A stretch of DNA of 64,000 bases, taken from contig JAMPUU010000024.1 of the NCBI GenBank assembly GCA_030144965.1, positions 62,001 through 126,000 of the forward strand. The letters run 5' to 3'. Shown in pieces: positions 46,597-54,501 of the stretch. Under the pieces are notes generated by a model. That model was not told where the DNA came from. It searched no databases and worked only from the letters and a program-made list of their open reading frames with translations. The translations under genes and the position numbers were made by a program. How positions within the stretch are numbered: position 1 is the first letter of the stretch; every line of letters begins with the position of its first letter. This DNA comes from Nitrospira sp. BO4. GTDB taxonomy: Bacteria; Nitrospirota; Nitrospiria; Nitrospirales; Nitrospiraceae.

Positions 46597-47417
46597 TGGC
46601 ACTTGGCGTTGGTGGTCACGCATTTTCCTCGGGGGGAGGCGAGGTCGATATCGCGGATCACGCACTATAGCGACTCAGAATGCCACTGACCCGCACAGAC
46701 CTGTCGCCATGCACTCAATTTGCGTCATCTGTGGGAAGATGTTTGTATAGTGTATTGGAGATACGATCAAATTGACTTCTCACCCGCGGGAGCTGGGCAA
46801 CGATCGGAGGGTCATTGCGCGTAAGACGACCCGCGGTCGTGGAAAGCTTTTAGTCTACCCTCTTCCAGCCTACTCAGACTCATTCAGGCCAAGCATATCC
46901 AATAGTAAGACTTGAACTCGATGTTAGCTGGAATAGGCCCGAGTGGGGTGGAGTGAGGTGGGCTTGAACAGCAGATGAGCACATCCAACATGTTCGAATG
47001 AAGGACCCATTCCGAGACAATGGTTGCCTTCTTTTTAGCTATTCCCTAGCCGAATCTCACATCCCCACACGACGGGAAGTTTCCATCCCTGTGATCTTAA
47101 CGTAACCAGGTCACATTTCTCCGCGAAAGTGGAGTCAAATCGCCCACCTCATTCGATGCCGACCGACGCCGACTCTAACTCTGAGCGGACCATTTCTCAA
47201 AACTTCTGGGTATTCATACATTTGCAATATACGATTCATCCTAAATCGCGATTCCGCTCTTCACGTGCACAGGGTCGGAGCACATGCTTTAACGATGAAA
47301 ACTAGGCGGTGCGTGATCGATACGACGGTTGCTAGTGCCGGTATTCTAAACCTACCTATGACCGTTCTACGATCAGCATTGTCGGCAGCCTATCAATCCA
47401 CTCTTGGGAGGGAAGTC
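46597..47417. other. Gene-poor stretch with repeat R1 copy b
   Basis: About 820 bp. The repeat R1 copy b (46826-46970) occupies the middle. A short palindrome-like ATGTTCGAAT lies near 46989-46998. An open frame from 47265 runs into the lipoprotein gene but has no ribosome-binding site before 47418. Otherwise I see nothing I can support. Confidence 0.35.
46826..46970. repeat. Dispersed repeat family R1, copy b
   Basis: Diverged copy of 41664-41808. Shared blocks: GGAAAGCTTTT, CCTACTCAG, CATTCAGGCCAA and a right half with GTGGGCTTGA. The spacing between blocks is the same within a few bases, so it is one element and not a chance match. No ORF inside. Confidence 0.6.
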
Positions 47418-48008
47418 ATGATAAGCAGTGTCTACATGCGGCGAGTGAACGTTTGGTTCTTTGTCGTTGTCGGACTCTCAGCTTCCGCTTGCGCACATTC
47501 CCCGGGATCTTATGAACCAGTCATTCCACTAAAGGCAGGAACAACGATTGAGCGATACACCAATCTCCATATTGAAGCCACTAACAGGAACGAAGTCCCC
47601 ATGATACAGACCGATCGAGAACGGCTCGTTAACAACATCGTTCGACAACTGCAGGTGACTAATCGCTTTAAAGAGTTGAACGTCGCTAATCCCGGTCCTA
47701 ACACGCTCAATGCCATGGTCGAAGTTACAAATTATGATAAGGGCAATGCGTTTTTGCGGTTCCTCCTGGCCGGGTTGGGGCAAATGCACATTGACGGAAC
47801 CCTAACGCTGCAGGACCGCGATAAATCTGAGGTGGTAGGAAAATATGAGGTGAACAAGACCTTCGCATGGGGAGGCCTTTACGGGATGGGTACCAAGATT
47901 GAAGAGGTCGAGGAAGGATTCGCAGCAGCGGTAGCAGAAATTCTACTAGGGAAGGGTAAGAAAGCAGACGAAGTTGAAATTGCCGAGGGGGCAAACACCT
48001 CCAAGTAA
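47418..48008 (+). CDS. Putative lipoprotein, DUF4410-like
   Basis: About 196 aa from ATG at 47418, which has GGAGGGAA just upstream. The signal sequence ends ASACAHS, with a Cys that could be lipidated, though the lipobox is not ideal. The mature protein (PLKAGTTIERYTNLHIEATN, then LVNNIVRQLQVTNRFKELNV) and the segment AFLRFLLAGLGQMHIDGTLT resemble DUF4410 lipoproteins, which are short predicted outer-membrane-associated proteins of unknown function. I give this with moderate certainty. It is followed 2 bp after its stop by repeat R2 copy b. Confidence 0.65.
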   Translation: MISSVYMRRVNVWFFVVVGLSASACAHSPGSYEPVIPLKAGTTIERYTNLHIEATNRNEVPMIQTDRERLVNNIVRQLQVTNRFKELNVANPGPNTLNAMVEVTNYDKGNAFLRFLLAGLGQMHIDGTLTLQDRDKSEVVGKYEVNKTFAWGGLYGMGTKIEEVEEGFAAAVAEILLGKGKKADEVEIAEGANTSK

Positions 48009-48010
48009 TC

Positions 48011-48075
48011 TAAACCCGTTGAGAAATCGACTCCCCGCTCTTTTCGAATTTTCAGGGGTTTTGAGGCGAGAGCAG
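48011..48075. repeat. Dispersed palindromic repeat family R2, copy b
   Basis: AAACCC (48012-48017) pairs with GGGGTTTT (48055-48062), and the inner TTGAGAAATCG pairs with CGAATTTTCAG, giving a stem of about 16 bp. The tail GAGGCGAGAGCA is shared with copy c. It begins 2 bp after the lipoprotein stop, so it may terminate that transcript, since it ends in a short T-run. Confidence 0.6.
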
Positions 48076-48378
48076 ACCGAATCAAAAACAACCGGTTTTG
48101 GTGTCGGTGGAAATGAGTTGGTAAGTTGGCCTGATTCACTCTACAACATGACGGATGCGGACAGGACTGGCGAATTGGCCTGCCATCCTTTCCTAGTTAC
48201 TTGTACTTGGCGTGATCGGCTTCAGTCTGATCTAGGTGCGTTCACGGAGTTCTGTCCGGTGTATTTCCTGTTGGATAAGAGCTGTGTGCCGGAAACCGAG
48301 GTCAGTTTCTGAAGTGCTTGGGACCACTACGGTTCGGCTCATGCGACAGCCGGTTTAAAGGGAATCCCGAACGGCAGG

Positions 48379-48407
48379 TTGCCAATGCTCTTGTAGTCGT
48401 GCAATAT
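48379..48407 (+). promoter_or_regulatory. Possible sigma70 promoter of the small exported-protein gene
   Basis: TTGCCA (48379-48384), 17-bp spacer, CAATAT (48402-48407). A second pair, TTGTAG and TACGAT with an 18-bp spacer, lies slightly downstream. Either would give a leader of about 45-55 nt before the ATG at 48469. Confidence 0.35.
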
Positions 48408-48468
48408 CGTGCGCTACGATGTTATGAGAGAAACAGCAGTTTAACGATACGTGGATAAGGAGGATGCG

Positions 48469-48870
48469 ATGGGGCAGAAGCACGTCTTGACAGCCTTGGC
48501 GATCTTCGCAGTAACCGGAGCAGTCAACCTTTCCGATAGCCTTGCCGAAGGTTGGCAAAGAGAGACGTTGATCCATAAGGTGGCCGATGCGTATTCCGGG
48601 ATGTCTGGAGGCATCTTGAGGCCCGACGCTGCAAGCTCCCAGCAGGGGGCCATGCCAGGTGCTCAATCCCGCCAGCCAGGTGAATCTACCTATGGTTCAC
48701 CCAGTAATGACCCTCGATACGGCGGAAAATCCTCTGACCCCTCCTATCATAAAGAATCGTCTGGATCCCCGACTTCGCCCTACAGTGAAACCATTTATGG
48801 AGGGGTTCCGACGACGCCGAGTGCTGATCCAGCGGTCAGGGAATTGAACCGTGACCCATCAATGAGGTAG
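48469..48870 (+). CDS. Small exported Gly/Ser/Pro-rich protein
   Basis: About 133 aa from ATG at 48469, preceded by AAGGAGG at 5 bp spacing. A signal peptide (HVLTALAIFAVTGAVNLSDS) is followed by a low-complexity mature part rich in Gly, Ser, Pro and Tyr (GESTYGSPSNDPRYGGKSSD). It is probably unfolded and periplasmic or outer-surface. No known domain. Repeat R2 copy c follows 33 bp after its stop. Confidence 0.6.
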   Translation: MGQKHVLTALAIFAVTGAVNLSDSLAEGWQRETLIHKVADAYSGMSGGILRPDAASSQQGAMPGAQSRQPGESTYGSPSNDPRYGGKSSDPSYHKESSGSPTSPYSETIYGGVPTTPSADPAVRELNRDPSMR

Positions 48871-48902
48871 AGGTGTGACTGCACGAGGGTAGGGGACTTC
48901 GC

Positions 48903-48966
48903 TCCAACCTGAGAAATCGGCCACCACTTTTCTGAAATGTACAGAGTTTTTGAGGCGAGAGCACTC
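48903..48966. repeat. Dispersed palindromic repeat family R2, copy c
   Basis: Third copy: CAACCTGAGAAATCGG and ACAGAGTTTTTGAGG with the GAGGCGAGAGCA tail. The outer arms are weaker than in the other copies. It lies between the exported-protein gene and the end of the DUF2252 gene. Confidence 0.55.
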
Positions 48967-48991
48967 TACTTGGATTTCCCCAATAGCAGCA

Positions 48992-50068
48992 CTATCTCTT
49001 CGTCCAATCCTGCCAATCCGTGATGGTGGCCCGCGTCATCGCTTTCGCAGCCTTCATCAACCACTTGCCCTTTCGCTTTGCGAGGTCACGCTGTATGTCT
49101 TTAATCGCCTTGGGATCTCCAAGATGCACATTCGCAGTTTCCCAGCCCATGGCATACAAAAGCTTGTCTTCGTCTCGTTTACGCGGCAGTGCCGTGAGTT
49201 CAATCCGGGAGCAATAAGGGGAAAGCCGGCGAAGGAGCCAGATTCCCTCCATCCGCACAAAGGGATCTCGACAGCGGACGGCGTGCTCTAACATCGTAGA
49301 ATACAAAATCTCATTGCTTCCCTGTCCACTCCCGGCCCACGAACAGGCGGAGCGGACGAGTGCCTTGGCTTCCCTGGCAATCATACCTCCACGCCAGTTC
49401 GTCAGTGCCACAAATCGGGGGTGTCCTAAACTTCCCAAGCCCGAAACCCGACGCCGAAGACTATACGACAGACCCGCTTCCGGCATCATGAAATCGAGTC
49501 CCGCCATGGCTGCTTGAGGAACCGATCCTTGTACAACCGGAAGGGTCTGCATTTTGCGCCAGAACCTCACCGGGTCGCGGAGGGAGTTGGTTGCAATATC
49601 ACGCAGCCATGGATGCTGCTCGGACAACACAAACGGTCGGCCACCTGACTTCAACCCCTCCGTGTAGCCTGTCAGGATGGCATCATAGGCATTCCTTGGC
49701 TTGGTGAGGAGATGCTCGGCGGTGACCGCTAGCTTCGCACTTGCTGCCAATCGTACGAGATCGTTTGTGTAAGGGAGTGGGTATGCCTCATCAAAATCGT
49801 TGATTCCCCAAATGAGGCGGCCTTCGCTGTCGCGCCACGTGCCGAAGTTCTCCACATGCAGGTCCCCAATTGCCCGCAGGACCGGCGCTGTGGCCAAATC
49901 CGCACAGACTTCAACCCACACCTGCATCCATCGGTAAAATGTTGCCCGGAGGAAGGCAAAGCTGTTTCGTCTCATGAAGGAGTGCTTCAAACGGAGGTTT
50001 GCGGGTATAAGGGGGATCTGTCTTCCCAGCCATTTTTCGTAGTCTTTCGTTGCCTGGTCAATCTTCAT
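48992..50068 (-). CDS. DUF2252 family protein
   Basis: 358 aa. The family hallmark region is present: FYRWMQVWVEVCADL, then AIGDLHVENFGTWRDSEGRL and INDFDEAYPLPYTNDLVRLA, a kinase-like HxxNF and D-F-D arrangement that gives DUF2252 a resemblance to aminoglycoside phosphotransferases. Later parts (MLEHAVRCRDPFVRMEGIWL) complete the fold. It may be a phosphotransferase, but no substrate is known. It starts ATG at 50068 and is preceded at 90 bp by a small membrane-protein gene. The flanks of this pair recur at 45371-45570 without the gene. Confidence 0.85.
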   Translation of the reverse strand: MKIDQATKDYEKWLGRQIPLIPANLRLKHSFMRRNSFAFLRATFYRWMQVWVEVCADLATAPVLRAIGDLHVENFGTWRDSEGRLIWGINDFDEAYPLPYTNDLVRLAASAKLAVTAEHLLTKPRNAYDAILTGYTEGLKSGGRPFVLSEQHPWLRDIATNSLRDPVRFWRKMQTLPVVQGSVPQAAMAGLDFMMPEAGLSYSLRRRVSGLGSLGHPRFVALTNWRGGMIAREAKALVRSACSWAGSGQGSNEILYSTMLEHAVRCRDPFVRMEGIWLLRRLSPYCSRIELTALPRKRDEDKLLYAMGWETANVHLGDPKAIKDIQRDLAKRKGKWLMKAAKAMTRATITDWQDWTKR

Positions 50069-50158
50069 TTGTGAAATGTCTCGCTTGTGGCGAGGACTGT
50101 CAGAAGGATGTCAGGCCTGACGGGGATCTAGAAGCTCCACTCGGCGAGATCATTTCCC

Positions 50159-50422
50159 TCAAGACTTCTTCTCTTGTTTTCCCAAAGCCTTCCCGGTACT
50201 CGGCCTGGTTTCGTTGTTGTCTCCTTCATCCTTCGACGTCGGCGACTTAGATGCCTGTTCTTCTCGATGGCCACCTATAAGTGCTGCGGCGATCAGGAGC
50301 TGAATGCCGATGAGGAGAAAGAAGAGTCCTCCCTTATGTTGCCCGGTATGCTCAGCGACCGAGAATCGCTGCGCGGCCAGCAGGAGGGAGAGCACCGAGA
50401 GGACAAACAAGAAAATTCTCAT
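50159..50422 (-). CDS. Small two-helix membrane protein
   Basis: 87 aa: two hydrophobic helices (IFLFVLSVLSLLLAAQRFSV and GLFFLLIGIQLLIAAALIGG) joined by a short loop with AEHTGQHKG, then a hydrophilic Ser/Thr/Lys tail ending STGKALGKQEKKS. No family I can name. The 3' end has a truncated paralogous copy at about 45491-45570. Confidence 0.6.
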   Translation of the reverse strand: MRIFLFVLSVLSLLLAAQRFSVAEHTGQHKGGLFFLLIGIQLLIAAALIGGHREEQASKSPTSKDEGDNNETRPSTGKALGKQEKKS

Positions 50423-50513
50423 GTCTCATGCCCCACACCCAAAAGGGTATGCCCACGGTGGGACGAGGTCAACCGGAAATCGTGTGGAAAAACAGAAATG
50501 AAACCGGTCGCAA

Positions 50514-51509
50514 CTACGGGGTTGATGTACTCACACTGGGAGGAGCATCCGCGACGGGCATTGGAACCGCCGGTTGGGTCACACTCTTGAACGGCAGATC
50601 CAACAAGGCATAGGGATTCACGCGCGCACCGTTGAGCTTGACCCCCCAATGCAGATGGGGACCCGTGGCCCGTCCGGTCGCCCCCACTTTTCCGACGATC
50701 TGGCCGGCCTTCACGACATCACCAGACTTCACGAGGACTTCGGAAAGATGGAAATACATCGAATAAAACCCGAGCCCATGGTCAACATAGACGCCTTTTC
50801 CGGAAAAGATATGCTCGACGGTGAGCCGCACGACACCATCATTCGTCGCCGCAACGACGGTGCCCAGCGGAGCGCCGATGTCCTCACCATTGTGCGGATT
50901 GCGCGCCTGACCGTTCATGATTCTGACACTTCCAAAAATCCCGGTTCGTTTCCCGCTCACCGGCTCCACAAAACCAGGCTGCCATAGTTTGCTCTGGGAA
51001 TCCGTCGCCAACGCCTCCTTCACCTGCTCCTGCTCTGCTTTCCAGCGAGCCAAACTCTTGTCGTCCAAGTCCACTTTGTCTTTAGGCAGCGTGAGGTGCT
51101 CGACATGAAACTTTTCTTTCAGGACCACGACCTGGTACCGCAAGGTGCGACTCTGCTCCCCGGTCTTTACCTCGACGGCCAGTTCATGATGTCCCGGCTC
51201 GTCCTGCAGATCGATCCCGAGCAATCCGACGAATCCTTTCGCTTCTTCAGGTCGAGTATCCGGGAAAAAGCTGAGGGAGCGGCCCAGGAACTGTCCCTGT
51301 ACCTGGGTGACCGTATCATCGGCAGAAACCTTGATGACGAGGATTTGTCCCTGCTTTCCACGATATTGACCATCGAACCCTGAAGGAACCGGTAAGGAGC
51401 CTGAAAAAAGGTCGGCTGGAAGATTGCCAGCGAGCAGAACGGCGGCGCCGAGCGCAACACGGCTCAGCAGGGCACGGCAATGAGTATTCAGCGCGCGCGT
51501 CGGCCTCAT
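50514..51509 (-). CDS. M23 family metallopeptidase, translationally coupled to pafA
   Basis: About 331 aa from the ATG at 51509, which overlaps the pafA stop as ATGA; an in-frame start at 51632 would lie well inside pafA. The N-terminus (RALLSRVALGAAVLLAGNLP) is a signal or anchor. An N-terminal beta domain is followed by a LytM/M23 domain with intact zinc ligands: ARNPHNGEDIGAPLG (His and Asp), SMYFHLSEV and GPHLHWGVKL (HxH). It should be an active peptidoglycan endopeptidase in the periplasm. Sharing an operon with a cytoplasmic Pup-ligase gene is unusual. Confidence 0.87.
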   Translation of the reverse strand: MRPTRALNTHCRALLSRVALGAAVLLAGNLPADLFSGSLPVPSGFDGQYRGKQGQILVIKVSADDTVTQVQGQFLGRSLSFFPDTRPEEAKGFVGLLGIDLQDEPGHHELAVEVKTGEQSRTLRYQVVVLKEKFHVEHLTLPKDKVDLDDKSLARWKAEQEQVKEALATDSQSKLWQPGFVEPVSGKRTGIFGSVRIMNGQARNPHNGEDIGAPLGTVVAATNDGVVRLTVEHIFSGKGVYVDHGLGFYSMYFHLSEVLVKSGDVVKAGQIVGKVGATGRATGPHLHWGVKLNGARVNPYALLDLPFKSVTQPAVPMPVADAPPSVSTSTP

Positions 51510-52900
51510 CGATAGAACCGCCCTCCAGATACTTGGGAAATCAACTCTTCGACGCGCCGATTGACTGCGCTGAAGGGGTCCATACAGAGGATCGTCTCCT
51601 CCCAATACCCGTTGAGTTTCAGGTACGTCCAATCCACGGTATAGGATCGATTCTTGGCGCGCGCGAATCGGATGAAGTCCCCGCGCACCTTGGCCCTCGT
51701 GGTTTGCGGCGGGGTGGACATCGCCCGTTGGACAGCCTCTTCCTCGACGACTCGTTCGATCAACCCACGAGACTCCATCAAGTAATACAGTCCCCGCGTC
51801 CGCTTCACATCATGGTATTGCAAATCCAAGAGGAACACCCTGGGGTCGTCCCAGCCGCAATTTTTCTTGTCCACGTAGGATTGGATCAAATGTTTTTTCG
51901 TGACCCAATCGATCTGATGCGTGAGCTGCATGGGATCTTCCTCCAACTGATCGAGCACGGTCTCCCACTTGTCGCACACATCTTCGAGAATAGGTTCGTG
52001 AGCCTGCTGGGTCAGATATTCTCTGGCTCTCTTCAGGTAAACCCGTTGAATTTCGATCGCGGTCAGTTGCCGGCCGTCATCGAGCTTGACTTTCTTTTTC
52101 AGGGTTGGATCGCGGGAAACCTCGCGGATGGCCTTGACGGAGTCCTCAAGCTCCATCCCGTGTACCGTGTACCCTTCTTCGATCATCGACAAGACGAGCG
52201 CCGCCGTCCCCACCTTGAGGTAGGTCGCGTATTCGGACATGTTTGAATCCCCGACGATGATATGCAGCCTCCGATAGCGCTCCGCATCGGAATGGGGCTC
52301 ATCGCGGGTGTTGATGATGCTCCTGGAGGACGTGGTCGATGACGACGTCTTCTCATGAATATGCTGGGCCCGTTGCGAGATGAAATACTGTGGCTTCCCG
52401 GATACTTTTAATACTTTTCCCGCCCCGCTGAATACCTGCCGGGTCACGAAGAACGGGATGAGCTGTTCCGTGACTTTCCAAAAGTCCACGTCGCGCCGCA
52501 TGAGAAAGTTCTCGTGGCACCCATACGTGTTGCCAAGAGAATCCGTGTTGTTCTTGAAAATATAGATTTCTCCGGACAGCCCTTCCTCCCGAAGCCGCTC
52601 CTCAGCCGCGGGCAAACAGGCTTCCAAAAGCCGTTCTCCTGCCTTGTCATGAACCACGAGGTCGAGGATATTGTCACATTCGGGAGTGGAGTACTCGGGA
52701 TGACAGCCGGTGTCTTGATAGAACCGCGCCCCGTTGACCAAAAACGCGTTGGACGGCCAGCTGTTTGGAATCAGTCCCTCGAAGATGTAGCCGAGGACTT
52801 TCTCCATCGGAAGATAGATACGACCGTTGGGAGAAAAAATGAGGCCGTACTCATTTTCGAGGCCGAAGATTCTTTGTTTCATGGGACCCGGCGACGTCAT
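51506..52900 (-). CDS. pafA: Pup--protein ligase type enzyme
   Basis: 464 aa, close to the 450-480 of PafA. Residues about 8-18 (QRIFGLENEYG) hold the ATP/Mg Glu, YQDTGCHPEYSTPEC has Asp63, and FKNNTDSLGNTYGCHENFL and INTRDEPHSDAERYRRLH are strongly conserved. It lacks the Dop-specific insertion seen in the paralogue at 54502, so I assign it as the ligase, which links the C-terminal Glu of a Pup-like modifier to substrate lysines using ATP. The ATG at 52882 is an alternative start. It is the last proteasome gene of the operon, followed by a coupled M23 peptidase. Confidence 0.93.
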   Translation of the reverse strand: MTSPGPMKQRIFGLENEYGLIFSPNGRIYLPMEKVLGYIFEGLIPNSWPSNAFLVNGARFYQDTGCHPEYSTPECDNILDLVVHDKAGERLLEACLPAAEERLREEGLSGEIYIFKNNTDSLGNTYGCHENFLMRRDVDFWKVTEQLIPFFVTRQVFSGAGKVLKVSGKPQYFISQRAQHIHEKTSSSTTSSRSIINTRDEPHSDAERYRRLHIIVGDSNMSEYATYLKVGTAALVLSMIEEGYTVHGMELEDSVKAIREVSRDPTLKKKVKLDDGRQLTAIEIQRVYLKRAREYLTQQAHEPILEDVCDKWETVLDQLEEDPMQLTHQIDWVTKKHLIQSYVDKKNCGWDDPRVFLLDLQYHDVKRTRGLYYLMESRGLIERVVEEEAVQRAMSTPPQTTRAKVRGDFIRFARAKNRSYTVDWTYLKLNGYWEETILCMDPFSAVNRRVEELISQVSGGRFYR

Positions 52901-52973
52901 GGAAGGCTTAGAAACAGATTACACGCCCGTCCGCGGATCTGCAACAAAGGGAGCCTCCCATGAAAGGCGGCGG

Positions 52974-53660
52974 TTAGGGAGAGAGGATGCGGCGAATGTC
53001 ATTGATCGCCAGCCGGCGGAACTTTCGCCCGATGCGGGTTCGATCCAGGACCGCGACTTCCAAACCTTCAGGAGGCAGCTTTTGATTCGCCGTCTGTTCG
53101 AGCGCCGTGACACACAGCGTGAGCGCCGCGTCCAGGGACGGAGCCTGGCTCGGGCTCTTTTCCTTCAGGACAGTCTGCACCGCTTCTGCCCTTCCGCCGA
53201 TCACCGCAAAGTTCTTCTCATCGATGATGCTGCCGTCGAACGAAATACGGTAGATTTCGTTCGGGTGGCTGTTGGTGCCGGCCTGGACGACAAGAATCTC
53301 CACCTCAAGCGGCTTCATTTCCTGACTGAAGACGGTCCCGAGGCTTTGCGAGTACCCGTTCGCCAGCGAGCGGCCGGTGACGTCTTCGCGGCTGTACATA
53401 AACCCTTTGAGGTCGGCGTGACGAATTCCCGCCTTTCGAAGGTTCTCAAACTCGCTGTATTTGCCCGCTCCAGCAAACGCAATGTTGTCGTAAATTTCAG
53501 AAACTTTGTGCAACGACGAGCTCGGATTATCCGCGGTCAACAGGATGCCGTCGACATATTCCATCGCAATGATCGAACGGCCCTTGGCAATCCCCTTCCT
53601 GGCATACTCGGCCTTGTCCTGCATCATCTGTTCAGGGGATACGTAATAGGGCATCGGCAT
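52974..53660 (-). CDS. prcA: 20S proteasome alpha subunit
   Basis: 228 aa. The N-terminus (YYVSPEQMMQDKAEYARKGI) is the alpha-type H0 helix that gates the core, and the fold follows with GIAKGRSIIAMEYVDGILLT and later YRISFDGSIIDEKNFAVIGG. It has no N-terminal Thr nucleophile, as expected for an alpha subunit. It begins 2 bp after prcB ends, and a 73-bp gap separates it from pafA. The alpha ring binds the C-terminus of the Mpa ATPase. Confidence 0.93.
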   Translation of the reverse strand: MPMPYYVSPEQMMQDKAEYARKGIAKGRSIIAMEYVDGILLTADNPSSSLHKVSEIYDNIAFAGAGKYSEFENLRKAGIRHADLKGFMYSREDVTGRSLANGYSQSLGTVFSQEMKPLEVEILVVQAGTNSHPNEIYRISFDGSIIDEKNFAVIGGRAEAVQTVLKEKSPSQAPSLDAALTLCVTALEQTANQKLPPEGLEVAVLDRTRIGRKFRRLAINDIRRILSP

Positions 53661-53662
53661 GA

Positions 53663-54478
53663 TTACGTCTCCCTTGCACGCCGGACGACGATCATCTCGT
53701 CGTAGACGGCTTTGAGTTGGTCATCCGGAACATCGGTGATGCCTTGAGCGGTCACAAACTTGGCCGTCGGATAGATCCCTCGGATCAGGTCCGGTCCACC
53801 CGTCCCGACATCATCATCGGCCGCATTGTAGAGCGCCAGCAACGCCAGCTTAAGCGCCTCTTGCTCGGAAAGATTCTTCCGAAAATGCTCACGCATGGTG
53901 TTGCGCGCGTCTTTACCTCCGGACCCGATGGCATGGTAGTCGGACTCTTCATACCTCCCACCGGTGATGTCGTACTTGAAGATACGCCCTTCGCGCCGCT
54001 TCTCGTCGTAGCCGACGTACAACGGCATCACGACGAGCCCCTGGAACACCATCGGCAGGTTGGCCTTGACCATTTGGCCGAGCTTGTTCGCCTTTCCTTC
54101 ACACGAAAGCGGCATCCCTTCCAGCTTTTCGTAATGTTCCAGCTCGGTCTGAAACAATTTGGCCATCTCGATGCACGGGCCGGCTGCGCCGGCGATGGCC
54201 ATGGCCGACCATTCGTCGATCTTGAACACCTTTTGGATACGGCGATCCGCGATCTGAAATCCTTCCGTGGCTCGCCGATCACCGGCAATCACGACTCCCT
54301 GTTGAGACTTGAGCGCCAAGACGGTCGTCGCATGCGGCACGGACATTGACCCTGGGACTCGCATGTGCTCGGGCACCGGTGCGATGTGTTGGCTTCCCAG
54401 CGTCAACCCCGGATAATGTTTGGAGATCAAGTCGAAAAAGCTGGAGTCGTCGTGATCGGGGAGATATGGCAGCTTCAT
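53663..54478 (-). CDS. prcB: 20S proteasome beta subunit (with propeptide)
   Basis: About 271 aa from the ATG at 54478; an open frame extends to 54649 but overlaps dop. A propeptide of about 50 residues precedes the cleavage point in PHATTVLALK, so mature chains would start with Thr51 as nucleophile. The catalytic set follows: GVVIAGDRRATEG (Asp), KVFKID (Lys) and later GSGGKDARN. Propeptide length is like that of Mycobacterium. It lies 23 bp after dop. Confidence 0.93.
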   Translation of the reverse strand: MKLPYLPDHDDSSFFDLISKHYPGLTLGSQHIAPVPEHMRVPGSMSVPHATTVLALKSQQGVVIAGDRRATEGFQIADRRIQKVFKIDEWSAMAIAGAAGPCIEMAKLFQTELEHYEKLEGMPLSCEGKANKLGQMVKANLPMVFQGLVVMPLYVGYDEKRREGRIFKYDITGGRYEESDYHAIGSGGKDARNTMREHFRKNLSEQEALKLALLALYNAADDDVGTGGPDLIRGIYPTAKFVTAQGITDVPDDQLKAVYDEMIVVRRARET

Positions 54479-54501
54479 TGTGGGCTTCGAACCGTCATCC
54501 G

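Noticed and set aside
46526-46750. Protein of 74 residues overlapping the end of the exported-protein gene
   Set aside because: No ribosome-binding site, poor composition and overlap with a better gene and a stem-loop.
41664-50422. Chromosomal integron with attC sites (small genes separated by palindromic repeats)
   Set aside because: No integrase gene was seen, the genes face both ways, and neither repeat family has the paired core sites (RYYYAAC and GTTRRRY) in the proper places.
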